In this document: positions 54,040 to 63,089 of the stretch, in pieces
How positions within the stretch are numbered: position 1 is the stretch's first letter
Layout of the letters: every line of letters begins with the position of its first letter
From: Ruegeria lacuscaerulensis
Lineage (GTDB): Bacteria; Pseudomonadota; Alphaproteobacteria; Rhodobacterales; Rhodobacteraceae
Direction of reading: 5' to 3'
DNA length: 64,000 bases
Assembly (NCBI RefSeq): GCF_013031245.1
Contig: NZ_WPZL01000006.1
Location: 62,001 to 126,000, forward strand
Made by a program: the position numbers and the translations under genes
The notes under the pieces: generated by a model
What the model was told of the DNA's origin: nothing
What the model saw: the letters and a program-made list of their open reading frames with translations, nothing else
Database searches by the model: none

Positions 54040-55428
54040 TCAACTGTGGATTGGCCCGTCACCACAGGCCAGGGCAGCCTCGCGAACCGCTTCCGAGTAG
54101 GTCGGGTGGGCGTGGCAGGTCAGGGCCAGATCCTCGGCTGAGGCTCCGAATTCCATTGCGACGCAGACCTCATGGATCAGATCGCCCGCGGCCGGACCTA
54201 TGATGTGCCCGCCGAGGATACGGTCGGTTTCCTTGTCGGCCAGAATCTTGACGAAACCGTCGGCGGCAAAGTTGGCTTTGGCGCGGCCATTGCCCATGAA
54301 CATGAACTTGCCGATCTTGTAGGCGCGACCCTGCGCATTTAGCGTTTCTTCGGTCTCACCCACATTGGCAACCTCGGGCCAGGTGTAGATAACCCCCGGA
54401 ATGACGCCATAGTTCACATGGCCGTGCTTGCCCGCGACCTGTTCGGCCGCCGCCATGCCTTCGTCCTCGGCCTTATGGGCCAGCATCGGGCCTTCAGTGA
54501 CGTCACCGATGGCATAGATGCCCGGCACGTTTGTTTGCCAGTCCGCGCCCACCTTGATCTGGCCATGCGGCGTCATCTCAACACCCAGCGCCTCAAGCCC
54601 CAGACCGTCCGAGAACGGTTTGCGCCCGGTGGCGACCAGAACAGTGTCGGCGTCGATCACATGCTCGCTGTCGTCCTTGCGCAGCTTGTAGGTGACCTTG
54701 GCCTTGGTCTTGGTGGCTTCGGTCTTTTGAACCGCAGCGCCCATGACGAATTTCAGGCCCTGTTTCTTGAGAATACGCTGGAAGGTTTTCTGCACCTCGG
54801 GGTCCATGCCCGGCGTGATCACGTCGAGGAATTCGATGACCGTCACCTCGGCCCCAAGTCGCTGGTAGACCGAACCCAGTTCCAGCCCGATTACGCCCGC
54901 GCCGATGACGACCATCTTCTTTGGAACCTTGCCCAGCGACAGCGCCCCGGTCGAGGTCACAACAACTTTTTCGTCCACCTCAACACCAGGCAGCGACGCA
55001 GGTTCGGACCCGGATGCAATGATGATGTTCTTGGCCTCGTGCACCTCATCGCCCACTTTGACCTGACCTGCGGCAGGGATCGAACCCCAGCCCTTGAGCC
55101 AGTCGATCTTGTTCTTCTTGAACAGGAACTCGATGCCCTTGGTGTTACCCTCGATGGTTTCTTCTTTGTAGGCCTGCATCTGCTTCCAATCGACCGAGGG
55201 GCTTTTGCCCTTCAGACCCATTTTGGCAAAGTTATGCTCGGCCTCATGCAGTTGGTGGCTGGCATGCAGCAACGCCTTCGATGGGATGCAACCCACGTTC
55301 AGGCAGGTGCCACCAAGCGTTTCACGCCCTTCGACCACGGCGGTTTTCAATCCCAGTTGCGCGCAACGGATGGCGCAGACATAGCCGCCGGGACCGGCGC
55401 CGATTACGATGACATCATAGTTTGCCAT
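54040..55428 (-). CDS. lpdA: Dihydrolipoyl dehydrogenase (E3)
   Basis: E3 reoxidises the lipoyl groups of 2-oxoglutarate dehydrogenase using FAD and NAD+. The 462-residue protein shows [20 protein letters not shown], the redox disulfide [15 protein letters not shown], the NAD site [19 protein letters not shown] and the His-Glu end [10 protein letters not shown]. It lies just downstream of odhA-odhB, so it serves that complex, and is the last gene of the TCA block. Confidence 0.97.
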   Translation of the reverse strand: MANYDVIVIGAGPGGYVCAIRCAQLGLKTAVVEGRETLGGTCLNVGCIPSKALLHASHQLHEAEHNFAKMGLKGKSPSVDWKQMQAYKEETIEGNTKGIEFLFKKNKIDWLKGWGSIPAAGQVKVGDEVHEAKNIIIASGSEPASLPGVEVDEKVVVTSTGALSLGKVPKKMVVIGAGVIGLELGSVYQRLGAEVTVIEFLDVITPGMDPEVQKTFQRILKKQGLKFVMGAAVQKTEATKTKAKVTYKLRKDDSEHVIDADTVLVATGRKPFSDGLGLEALGVEMTPHGQIKVGADWQTNVPGIYAIGDVTEGPMLAHKAEDEGMAAAEQVAGKHGHVNYGVIPGVIYTWPEVANVGETEETLNAQGRAYKIGKFMFMGNGRAKANFAADGFVKILADKETDRILGGHIIGPAAGDLIHEVCVAMEFGASAEDLALTCHAHPTYSEAVREAALACGDGPIHS

Positions 55429-55498
55429 TATACTCTCCTAATTCGCCCGGGCAGCCCGGCGTCTGCATGATCCAGCTCTGACGGATCACGGCGTGTTT

Positions 55499-55768
55499 TC
55501 AAACAGGTTCCAACAGCTTGATCGAGATATGCGCGATACCGCCGCGCTCGTGGTGCATTGCCAGCTCCTCGGACCCGAAAAAGTCTCTCGCCTTTTCAAG
55601 ATTGGTAACTTCGAACATGGCGATTGCGTGATCCTTCTGATCGGGGTCACGCCAGACGTGCAAGTCGCGGATACCCGCGGCCTTGCGCATAGGCTTGTCC
55701 TCGCGGAACACTTTCAGCCAGACATCGAAATCGGCCACATCGGCCTGCCAGAGTACATGTGTCGCCAT
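55499..55768 (-). CDS. Small unknown protein between odhB and lpdA
   Basis: This 89-residue protein (MATHVLWQADVADFDVWLKV, then IRDLHVWRDPDQKDHAIAMF and ARDFFGSEELA) has the pattern of a ferredoxin-like alpha+beta domain, as in small monooxygenase-type folds. I recognise no family with certainty. It starts two bases after the odhB stop and so belongs to the operon, but its function there is unknown. Confidence 0.78.
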   Translation of the reverse strand: MATHVLWQADVADFDVWLKVFREDKPMRKAAGIRDLHVWRDPDQKDHAIAMFEVTNLEKARDFFGSEELAMHHERGGIAHISIKLLEPV

Positions 55769-55770
55769 GA

Positions 55771-57291
55771 TTACAGATCCATCAGCAGTCGGCGGGGGTC
55801 TTCCAGCGCCTCTTTTACGCGAACAAGGAAGGTTACGGCGCCTTTACCGTCAACGATCCGGTGGTCATAGGACAGGGCCAGATACATCATCGGGCGGATC
55901 TTGATCTCACCGTTGATGACCATCGGGCGGTCCTGAATCTTGTGCATGCCCAGAATGCCCGATTGCGGCGGGTTCAGGATCGGCGAGGACATCAGCGAGC
56001 CGTACACACCACCGTTCGAGATGGTGAAGGTGCCGCCCTGCATCTCGTCCATGCTCAGCTTGCCGTCGCGGGCACGTTTGCCTTTTTCGGCGATGGCTTT
56101 CTCAATGGCGGCAAAGGACATGCTATCGGCGTCGCGGATGACCGGAACCACCAGACCCTGCGGGGTACCAGCGGCCACGCCCATATGCACAAAGTTCTTG
56201 TAGACGATGTCGGTACCGTCGATCTCGGCATTGACCTCGGGCACCTCTTTCAGCGCATGACAGCAGGCTTTGGTGAAGAAGGACATAAAGCCCAGACGCA
56301 CAGCGTGCTTCTTCTCGAACTGATCCTTGTACTGATTGCGCAGGGCCATCACTTCGGTCATGTCCACCTCGTTATAGGTGGTCAGGATCGCAGCGGTGTT
56401 CTGCGCATCTTTCAGACGCTTGGCGATGGTCTGGCGCAGACGGGTCATGCGCACGCGCTCTTCCCGCCCGGCATCCTGGGCCGCAACCGGCGCGCGCGGA
56501 ACTTGGGCCGCGGGGGCGGGCACAGTCGCCGCAGGCGCTGGGGCCGAAGCCGTTGCAACGGCGCGGGCCACGTCCTCTTTCATGATGCGACCATCCCGGC
56601 CTGTTCCGGTAACCTGATCCGCCGAAAGGCCAGCCTCGGCCATGGCTTTCTCTGCCGACGGCGCATTGGCAACGTCTTTCCCGCCAGCTGAATCGCCACC
56701 GCCCGCAGGCGCAGCAGGGACCGAGGGGGTCACAACAGCACCGGCCGCCGCGCCCGAGATTACAGCCAGCTTCGCCGACGCATCTACGGTCGCACCTTCC
56801 GGGGCTACGATTTCCGCGAGTACACCCGCCGCAGGAGCAGGAACTTCGACGGAAACCTTGTCGGTTTCCAGTTCACACAGCATCTCATCCTGCGCGACAC
56901 TGTCGCCCACCTGCTTGAACCATGTCGAAACGGTCGCCTCGGTTACGGACTCACCTAGGGTGGGCACCATGACGTCAACGCTGCCACCGTTTGCGGCCGG
57001 AGCTGCCGCCGGGGCCGGAGCAGCAGCCGCCGCAGGGGCAGCAGCAGCGGCAGCACCTGCGGCGATGGTCGCCAGCAGCGCATCTACACCAACAGTTTCA
57101 CCTTCGGTGGCGACAATCTCGCCCATCACGCCAGCAGAAGGCGAGGGCACTTCGACGGTGACCTTGTCGGTCTCCAGCTCGCACAGCATCTCGTCTACCG
57201 CGACAGCGTCGCCGGGCCTTTTGAACCATGTCGCAACCGTGGCTTCGGTCACCGACTCGCCAAGCGTGGGAACACGAACTTCAATGGACAT
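55771..57291 (-). CDS. odhB: 2-oxoglutarate dehydrogenase E2 with two lipoyl domains
   Basis: This dihydrolipoyllysine succinyltransferase is the core of the 2-oxoglutarate dehydrogenase complex. It has two lipoyl domains (about residues 1-77 and 104-180), each with ELETDKV and lipoylated Lys near 43 and 145, linked by Ala/Pro-rich stretches, then an E3-binding domain ([19 protein letters not shown]) and a catalytic domain with SYDHRIVDG. Most OdhB proteins have a single lipoyl domain. The 506-residue length agrees with the extra domain. It starts three bases after odhA. Confidence 0.97.
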   Translation of the reverse strand: MSIEVRVPTLGESVTEATVATWFKRPGDAVAVDEMLCELETDKVTVEVPSPSAGVMGEIVATEGETVGVDALLATIAAGAAAAAAPAAAAAPAPAAAPAANGGSVDVMVPTLGESVTEATVSTWFKQVGDSVAQDEMLCELETDKVSVEVPAPAAGVLAEIVAPEGATVDASAKLAVISGAAAGAVVTPSVPAAPAGGGDSAGGKDVANAPSAEKAMAEAGLSADQVTGTGRDGRIMKEDVARAVATASAPAPAATVPAPAAQVPRAPVAAQDAGREERVRMTRLRQTIAKRLKDAQNTAAILTTYNEVDMTEVMALRNQYKDQFEKKHAVRLGFMSFFTKACCHALKEVPEVNAEIDGTDIVYKNFVHMGVAAGTPQGLVVPVIRDADSMSFAAIEKAIAEKGKRARDGKLSMDEMQGGTFTISNGGVYGSLMSSPILNPPQSGILGMHKIQDRPMVINGEIKIRPMMYLALSYDHRIVDGKGAVTFLVRVKEALEDPRRLLMDL

Positions 57292-57294
57292 CGA

Positions 57295-60252
57295 TTATTT
57301 TCCTTCAATGCTCAGCGCTTCGTCGACCAGCGCTTCTTGTTGGGCTTTGTGTTGGCTGGCCAGACCCGTTGCGGGCGAGGCCGAAGTGGCGCGGCCGACA
57401 TAACGCGGCCGGGTATGCGTGGCGCCGATGCGGGTCAGTACCCACTCGATATTCGGCTCGATAAAACTCCAGGCACCCTGGTTCTTGGGCTCTTCCTGAC
57501 ACCAGATCATCTCGGCACCCTTGAATCGCTCTAGCTCGTTGATCAGCGAATGCGCCGGGAAGGGGTAGAATTGTTCGATCCGCATCAGATAGATATCGTC
57601 GATGCCGCGTGCGTCGCGTTCTTCCAGCAGGTCGAAATAGACTTTGCCGGAACACATCACCACGCGTTTGATCTTGTCGTCCTTGACCAGTTTGGTGTCC
57701 GAGTTGCCTTTCTGCGCGTCGTCCCACAGCACCCGGTGGAAGCTGGAGCCGGTAGTGAAATCCTCGGCATTGCTAACCGCCAGCTTGTGACGCAGCAACG
57801 ATTTCGGCGTCACCAGAATCAGCGGCTTACGGAATGTGCGGTGCAGCTGGCGGCGCAGGATGTGGAAATAGTTCGCAGGCGTGGTGCAGTTCGCCACGAT
57901 CCAGTTGTCCTGACCGCACATCTGCAGGAACCGTTCCAGACGGGCGGACGAGTGTTCCGGCCCCTGTCCCTCAAACCCGTGCGGCAGCAGGGTCACCAGA
58001 CCTGACATGCGCAACCATTTGCTTTCGCCCGAGCTGATGAATTGGTCGAACATGATCTGCGCGCCATTGGCAAAGTCACCAAACTGTGCTTCCCAAAGCG
58101 TCAGTGCGTTGGGCTCTGCCAGTGAAAACCCGTATTCAAAGCCCAGCACCGCATATTCGCTGAGCATCGAGTCGATCACTTCGTAATGCGCTTGACCCGC
58201 GCGTATATTGTTCAGCGGATAATAGCGTTCTTCGGTTTCTTGGTGCACGAAGCCCGAATGACGCTGACTGAACGTGCCGCGCGTCGCGTCCTGACCGGAC
58301 AGGCGCACCGGATAGCCTTCGGTCAGCAGAGAGCCAAAGGCCAGTGCCTCGCCCGTCGCCCAGTCGAACCCCTTGCCAGAGTCGAACATCTGTTTCTTGT
58401 GATCCAGAAGCCGGGCAACGGTTTTGTGCACCGCGATATCAGCCGGGGCGTGGGTCAGGGCGTTGCCGACCTCGGCCATCGTCTCGGGCTTGATCGCGGT
58501 GTCGCCGCGTACATACTCTTCCTTGCTTTTGTCCATGTGGGACCAGCGCCCGTCCAGCCAGTCAGCCTTGTTGGGTTTGAAGTCTTTGCCGGCGTCGAAC
58601 TCATCGTTGAGATGGGCCTGGAACGCGGCCTTCATGTCCTCGATCTCGCCCTCGGGGATCAGGCCATCCTTGACCAGACGCTCGGTATAGAGGCTGAGCG
58701 TAGTCTTATGGGTCTTGATCTTCTTGTACATGATCGGGTTGGTGAACATGGGCTCGTCGCCCTCGTTGTGCCCGAACCGGCGATAGCAGATGATGTCGAT
58801 GACCACGTCCTTGTGGAACTTCTGTCGGAACTCTGTTGCCACCTTGGCTGCATGCACGACCGCCTCAGGGTCGTCGCCGTTCACGTGGAAAATCGGCGCC
58901 TCGACCATCAGAGCAATGTCAGTGGGGTAGGGCGAGGATCGCGAGAAGTGCGGTGCTGTGGTGAACCCGATCTGGTTGTTTACAACGATATGCATCGTGC
59001 CACCGGTCTTGTGACCCTTCAGACCCGACAGGCCGAACCCTTCGGCCACCACACCCTGACCGGCAAAAGCCGCATCACCGTGCAGCAAGATGCCCATCAC
59101 TTTGGTGCGGTCGGTGTCCTTCAACTGATCCTGCTTGGCGCGCACTTTGCCCAACACAACCGGGTTCACGGCCTCAAGGTGCGATGGGTTTGCGGTCAGC
59201 GACAGGTGCACGCTGTTGCCGTTGAAGTCACGGTCGCTGGATGCGCCGAGGTGATATTTCACATCACCCGATCCATCCACGTCCTCGGGCTTGAAACTGC
59301 CGCCTTGGAATTCGTTGAAAATGGCCCGGTATGGCTTGCGCATCACGTTGGCCAGAATGTTCAGGCGGCCCCGGTGCGGCATGCCGATGACGATGTCGCT
59401 GACACCCAGCGCCCCGCCGCGTTTGATGATCTGCTCCATCGCCGGGATCAGAGCCTCGCCTCCGTCCAAGCCAAACCGCTTGGTGCCCATGTATTTGACG
59501 TGCAGGAATTTTTCGAACCCTTCAGCCTCGACCATCTTGTTCAGAATCGCCTTGCGGCCTTCGCGGGTGAACGAGATTTCCTTACCATAGCCTTCGATCC
59601 GCTCTTTCAGCCACGCGGCCTGCTCGGGGTCGGAGATATGCATGTATTGCAGCGCGAACGTGCCGCAATAGGTTCGCTTCACGATGTCCACGATCTGGCG
59701 CATGCTAGCCATCTGCAGGCCCAGCACGTTGTCGATGAAGATCGGCCGATCCATGTCGGCATCGGTGAAGCCATAGGTCTTGGGGTCCAGCTCGGGATGG
59801 GTGCTGGCCGCGCGCATACCCAACGGGTCCAGATTGGCGGCCAGATGGCCCCGGATGCGATAGGCCCGGATCAGCATCAGCGCCCGCAGGCTGTCCAGCA
59901 CGGCGCGTTTGATCTGCTCATCGCTGACCTCAACCCCTTTGGCCGCAGCTTTGTCCTTGATCTTCTTGCCTGCCACTTTGGCGTCAATCTCGGCCCATTC
60001 ACCGGTCAGCGCGCCGGTCAGATCGTCCGCCGGCATCGGAGGCCAGTCGGTGCGGGCCCAGGACGGGCCTTCAGCCTCTTTCTGGACATCCGGCGTGGCG
60101 TCGCCCATCGCCTGGAAGAACTCGGCCCAGGCGGCATCTACCGCCCCGGGGTTCTTTGTGTACTGGGCGTATAACTGCTCCAGATATTCAGCGTTATGCC
60201 CCTGCATAAAGCTTGAGGCATGAAAGGCAGAGTTGGGCGTATGTTCGGTCAT
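57295..60252 (-). CDS. odhA: 2-oxoglutarate dehydrogenase E1 (thiamine diphosphate)
   Basis: OdhA decarboxylates 2-oxoglutarate with thiamine diphosphate and passes succinyl groups to OdhB. The 985-residue protein starts with a PDC-type N-terminal segment (SFMQGHNAEYLEQLYAQYTK), has GMPHRGRLNILANV, HGDAAFAGQGVV, a thiamine-site stretch VVNNQIGFTT, and a C-terminal transketolase domain (FVHQETEERYYPLNN). It overlaps the DUF805 gene by four bases (ATGA), so it is part of the sucCD-linked run. Confidence 0.98.
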   Translation of the reverse strand: MTEHTPNSAFHASSFMQGHNAEYLEQLYAQYTKNPGAVDAAWAEFFQAMGDATPDVQKEAEGPSWARTDWPPMPADDLTGALTGEWAEIDAKVAGKKIKDKAAAKGVEVSDEQIKRAVLDSLRALMLIRAYRIRGHLAANLDPLGMRAASTHPELDPKTYGFTDADMDRPIFIDNVLGLQMASMRQIVDIVKRTYCGTFALQYMHISDPEQAAWLKERIEGYGKEISFTREGRKAILNKMVEAEGFEKFLHVKYMGTKRFGLDGGEALIPAMEQIIKRGGALGVSDIVIGMPHRGRLNILANVMRKPYRAIFNEFQGGSFKPEDVDGSGDVKYHLGASSDRDFNGNSVHLSLTANPSHLEAVNPVVLGKVRAKQDQLKDTDRTKVMGILLHGDAAFAGQGVVAEGFGLSGLKGHKTGGTMHIVVNNQIGFTTAPHFSRSSPYPTDIALMVEAPIFHVNGDDPEAVVHAAKVATEFRQKFHKDVVIDIICYRRFGHNEGDEPMFTNPIMYKKIKTHKTTLSLYTERLVKDGLIPEGEIEDMKAAFQAHLNDEFDAGKDFKPNKADWLDGRWSHMDKSKEEYVRGDTAIKPETMAEVGNALTHAPADIAVHKTVARLLDHKKQMFDSGKGFDWATGEALAFGSLLTEGYPVRLSGQDATRGTFSQRHSGFVHQETEERYYPLNNIRAGQAHYEVIDSMLSEYAVLGFEYGFSLAEPNALTLWEAQFGDFANGAQIMFDQFISSGESKWLRMSGLVTLLPHGFEGQGPEHSSARLERFLQMCGQDNWIVANCTTPANYFHILRRQLHRTFRKPLILVTPKSLLRHKLAVSNAEDFTTGSSFHRVLWDDAQKGNSDTKLVKDDKIKRVVMCSGKVYFDLLEERDARGIDDIYLMRIEQFYPFPAHSLINELERFKGAEMIWCQEEPKNQGAWSFIEPNIEWVLTRIGATHTRPRYVGRATSASPATGLASQHKAQQEALVDEALSIEGK

Positions 60253-60791
60253 GGGACTACCTCATGTGGGTTGGGACCGTATTGATTGATGCCTGGTTGG
60301 CTGGGGCGGGCCAGCCACCACAGCACCAGAAGGGGAGACACAAACAGAACAAGAAGTGTCGGAAGGACGATCAGCAGCGTGGCGCGGGTAAACAGAATGT
60401 CCAGATTGCCTCCGTGCCGGAAACTGGACGCAAGACCGATGCCAAAGACCAGAACCGCAAAGGCCCCAAGGATCAACAGGATCGGCAGCAGCGCATAAAG
60501 TCCGCTGCGCCCGGTATCATGCATCCGCCGCCATGCGACGGCTAGATGCGGGAAGAACACGATCAGGCCGACGATGCTTTGCACCGGTGCCGTGGACGTG
60601 GCGGTGACGGATTTCACCTCATCGCTCTGGCTGACCGAAACCTGCGTGAAGAACTGCGCGTCGATGATCCCGGCAATAAAGCTCCAGATCACGATGAACA
60701 GGAAAAAGAACCAGTATTCGGGCCGTGAGGCACGTCCCGAGAAGGTGAAGAACTTGGAGAAACAGGTGCGGATGGCGTCAGAGAAGGTCAT
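60249..60791 (-). CDS. DUF805 membrane protein
   Basis: This 180-residue protein has the DUF805 N-terminus FTFSGRASRPEYWFFFLFIV, then LAVAWRRMHDTGRSGLYALL and several hydrophobic helices. The family is an inner-membrane protein of unknown role. Its stop overlaps the odhA start (ATGA), indicating co-translation with the TCA enzyme. Confidence 0.9.
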   Translation of the reverse strand: MTFSDAIRTCFSKFFTFSGRASRPEYWFFFLFIVIWSFIAGIIDAQFFTQVSVSQSDEVKSVTATSTAPVQSIVGLIVFFPHLAVAWRRMHDTGRSGLYALLPILLILGAFAVLVFGIGLASSFRHGGNLDILFTRATLLIVLPTLLVLFVSPLLVLWWLARPSQPGINQYGPNPHEVVP

Positions 60792-60926
60792 CTTTGCTTC
60801 CCCGCCATAGCGCTTTGCTTTTTCGCGCGATTTGAGTTCAAGGGCCTAAGCCCTTTAGACAGGCAGGGAACCCTCTTTGTTGGCAAAGGAAATATTTCAT
60901 CGCCCTCAGTCACCGCCGGGTTCCTT

Positions 60927-61622
60927 TTATTTTGGCCGCATTGATGTGTGAACAAAAAAGTCGGCACTCAATGAGAGTCCCGAAAGCGCATCAATTTTGT
61001 CCGTATTATAGTAGCCTAAAGTCATACCTCTTGATCGCTGGTTTGGTTCCGGCAAGAGAATTGGAGACACCGCAATGAAGTATTCCGAACTTTCGCTTTC
61101 GTCCCAGCCAGAAAACTCCGAAAACTCTGAAAGGCTGCGGCGGTTAGCCCGTTCCGCGGCAAGTTCGTCAATCCAAATTTTTACGTTCTTGCCAGAGCCG
61201 GTTGCCCAGCACAGAACCCTGCCATTAGGCTCTTTCATGGTCCGAAGGACGTAGTGTTCGTCGGCGTCCGCAGGTTTGAAATACAAGATGAAGTCGAAGG
61301 ATTTCTCGATTTCTCTCGCGATATCAGCTTTGTTTTTAGCAATGATGCCACGATGCAGATCATCCCCCAGGTCTTGACTGAGTTCACTCAGGGAGTCGAA
61401 AACCGACAGATCATGCCGGGCTTCTTTTGAAAGGTTGTTGGGATCAATTGCCTCCCACCCAATCGCCTCCAGTGCGCTTTGATAATCCGCCAACTCTTCC
61501 AATACGCTCATACAGACCGAGGCGGTCTTTTGTAGCCTAGAGCCATCAGCATAAGCCGGTGAAGCAACAACGGCGGCAAACGCACCCATAAGCAATAGAC
61601 GTGAGAGTTGGCGGATGATCAT
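60927..61622 (-). CDS. Secreted unknown protein, lower GC
   Basis: This 231-residue protein has a signal peptide (LSRLLLMGAFAAVVASPAYA) and a mature part rich in Glu, Ser and Asp, containing HYVLRTMKEPNGRVLCWATG and SLSEFSEFSGWDESESSEYF. No family is recognised. Base use looks visibly AT-richer than in its neighbours (estimated by eye), suggesting later arrival. It starts five bases after sucD and stands between sucD and DUF805-odhA. Confidence 0.75.
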   Translation of the reverse strand: MIIRQLSRLLLMGAFAAVVASPAYADGSRLQKTASVCMSVLEELADYQSALEAIGWEAIDPNNLSKEARHDLSVFDSLSELSQDLGDDLHRGIIAKNKADIAREIEKSFDFILYFKPADADEHYVLRTMKEPNGRVLCWATGSGKNVKIWIDELAAERANRRSLSEFSEFSGWDESESSEYFIAVSPILLPEPNQRSRGMTLGYYNTDKIDALSGLSLSADFFVHTSMRPK

Positions 61623-61627
61623 ATCCT

Positions 61628-62509
61628 TTACCCAATCGCTTCCAGCACAGCCTCACCTAGCTGCGCGGGGCTTTCGGCCACGACGATGCCGGCCGAGCGC
61701 ATGGCTTCGATCTTGTCTTCGGCACCGCCCTTGCCGCCGGCGACGATCGCGCCTGCGTGGCCCATGCGGCGGCCCGGAGGGGCTGTGCGGCCGGCAATGA
61801 AACCGGCGGTCGGTTTCTTGCGGCCCTTCTTGGCCTCATCCGCCAGGAATTGCGCGGCTTCTTCCTCGGCCGAGCCACCGATCTCACCGATCATGATGAT
61901 CGACTCGGTCTCGTCATCGGCCAGGAACCATTCCAGCACGTCGATATGCTCGGTGCCTTTGATCGGGTCGCCGCCGATGCCAACGCAGGTGGACTGGCCC
62001 AGACCCACATCGGTGGTCTGCTTGACGGCCTCATAGGTCAGAGTGCCCGAACGCGACACAACGCCGACCGAACCGCGCTTGTGGATGTGGCCGGGCATGA
62101 TGCCGATCTTGCAGGCGTCGGGCGTAATCACACCGGGGCAGTTCGGGCCGATCAGGCGTGAGCTTGAGCCTTCCAGCGCGCGCTTCACCTTCATCATGTC
62201 CAGAACCGGGATGCCTTCGGTGATGCAGACGATCACCTCCATCTCGGCATCAATCGCTTCGAGGATCGAGTCGGCCGCAAACGGCGGCGGCACATAGATC
62301 ACGCTGGCATTGGCTTCGGTCACGGCTTTGGCCTCGTGGACCGAGTTGAAAACCGGCAGGTCCAGATGGGTCATCCCACCTTTGCCGGGGGTCACGCCGC
62401 CGACCATCTTGGTGCCATAGGCGATGGCCTGTTCAGAGTGGAATGTGCCCTGCGAGCCGGTAAAGCCCTGACAGATCACTTTGGTATTTTCGTCGATGAG
62501 GACTGCCAT
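61628..62509 (-). CDS. sucD: Succinate-CoA ligase alpha subunit
   Basis: SucD, with SucC, converts succinyl-CoA to succinate and makes ATP or GTP. The 293-residue protein has the CoA-binding start [26 protein letters not shown], and the phosphohistidine loop [18 protein letters not shown] at 62509 has AAGGAG upstream; in-frame upstream codons lack support. It is separated from sucC by the RDD gene. Confidence 0.97.
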   Translation of the reverse strand: MAVLIDENTKVICQGFTGSQGTFHSEQAIAYGTKMVGGVTPGKGGMTHLDLPVFNSVHEAKAVTEANASVIYVPPPFAADSILEAIDAEMEVIVCITEGIPVLDMMKVKRALEGSSSRLIGPNCPGVITPDACKIGIMPGHIHKRGSVGVVSRSGTLTYEAVKQTTDVGLGQSTCVGIGGDPIKGTEHIDVLEWFLADDETESIIMIGEIGGSAEEEAAQFLADEAKKGRKKPTAGFIAGRTAPPGRRMGHAGAIVAGGKGGAEDKIEAMRSAGIVVAESPAQLGEAVLEAIG

Positions 62510-62554
62510 TTGGCGTTCTCCTTTTGCGGGCGGTCGTCGTTCCGCCATGTCGTT

Positions 62555-62585
62555 TTAAGAAAGGCGAGATTTCTCGCGCCTTTGG
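62555..62585 (-). terminator. Imperfect hairpin between the RDD gene and sucD
   Basis: AAAGGCGAG (62560-62568) pairs with CTC and GCCTTT (62573-62575, 62578-62583) with a two-base bulge; on the minus strand TTTCTTAAAA follows. It could be a weak terminator or an mRNA-processing site that lowers expression of sucD relative to sucC, or only structure. Confidence 0.4.
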
Positions 62586-62589
62586 CTAT

Positions 62590-63081
62590 CTACGCTTTTT
62601 GACTGAAGTGAACGGGCTCTGCAGGCTTACGCTCGACAACAACAACGGTCTTTGCCAGTTTGTCGTGCCAGCCCTGATTTCGAGGGTCCAAAAGCACCCA
62701 AAAGTAGCCAGCGCACAGAGGGATGAACGAAAGGAAGTAGGCAAGGTATCGTCCAATCGCCTGACCCAACGAGGGTTTCTCGCCGGTTTCTGCATCCACA
62801 ACCTTCAACTTCAGGACTATTTTCCCCGGAGTTGCAGAGAGCGTTACCCAAAACACTACAACAGCAAATGCGGGAGCGACCCAGTTTATCAAAAAGTCGG
62901 CCGGACCAACTATGATATCCGGGTTGTCGAAGTAGTGATTGCCATAGATGGACAGCGAAAGCGGGATTGTAATCAGCGAGATAATCACCGCATCGATTAG
63001 CATTGCAGCAAATCTGACGCCGAATCCGGCATAGGATACGAGAGCTTCTGGCTGGGACGATGCGCCGTTGTTTCCGTTCAT
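62590..63081 (-). CDS. RDD-family membrane protein between sucC and sucD
   Basis: This 163-residue protein has the RDD pattern: [20 protein letters not shown] (Arg and Asp in the first helix), then [18 protein letters not shown] and [12 protein letters not shown]. It has three to four helices. RDD proteins are inner-membrane proteins of mostly unknown role. ATG at 63081 lies eight bases after the sucC stop; TTG at 63093 is in frame. Interruption of sucCD by a membrane gene is unusual. Confidence 0.85.
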   Translation of the reverse strand: MNGNNGASSQPEALVSYAGFGVRFAAMLIDAVIISLITIPLSLSIYGNHYFDNPDIIVGPADFLINWVAPAFAVVVFWVTLSATPGKIVLKLKVVDAETGEKPSLGQAIGRYLAYFLSFIPLCAGYFWVLLDPRNQGWHDKLAKTVVVVERKPAEPVHFSQKA

Positions 63082-63089
63082 CTTGTTCT

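Noticed and set aside
58186..60174. A 662-codon plus-strand open frame antisense to odhA
   Set aside because: It lies entirely opposite the well-conserved odhA frame, has no recognisable motif, and long antisense frames are expected in GC-rich coding sequence.
60867..60924. Inverted repeat GGAACCC/GGGTTCC after the secreted unknown gene, with T-run on the plus strand
   Set aside because: The 44-base loop and the lack of an opposing plus-strand gene make a terminator role unconvincing; a second small hairpin at 60840-60855 has no T-run.
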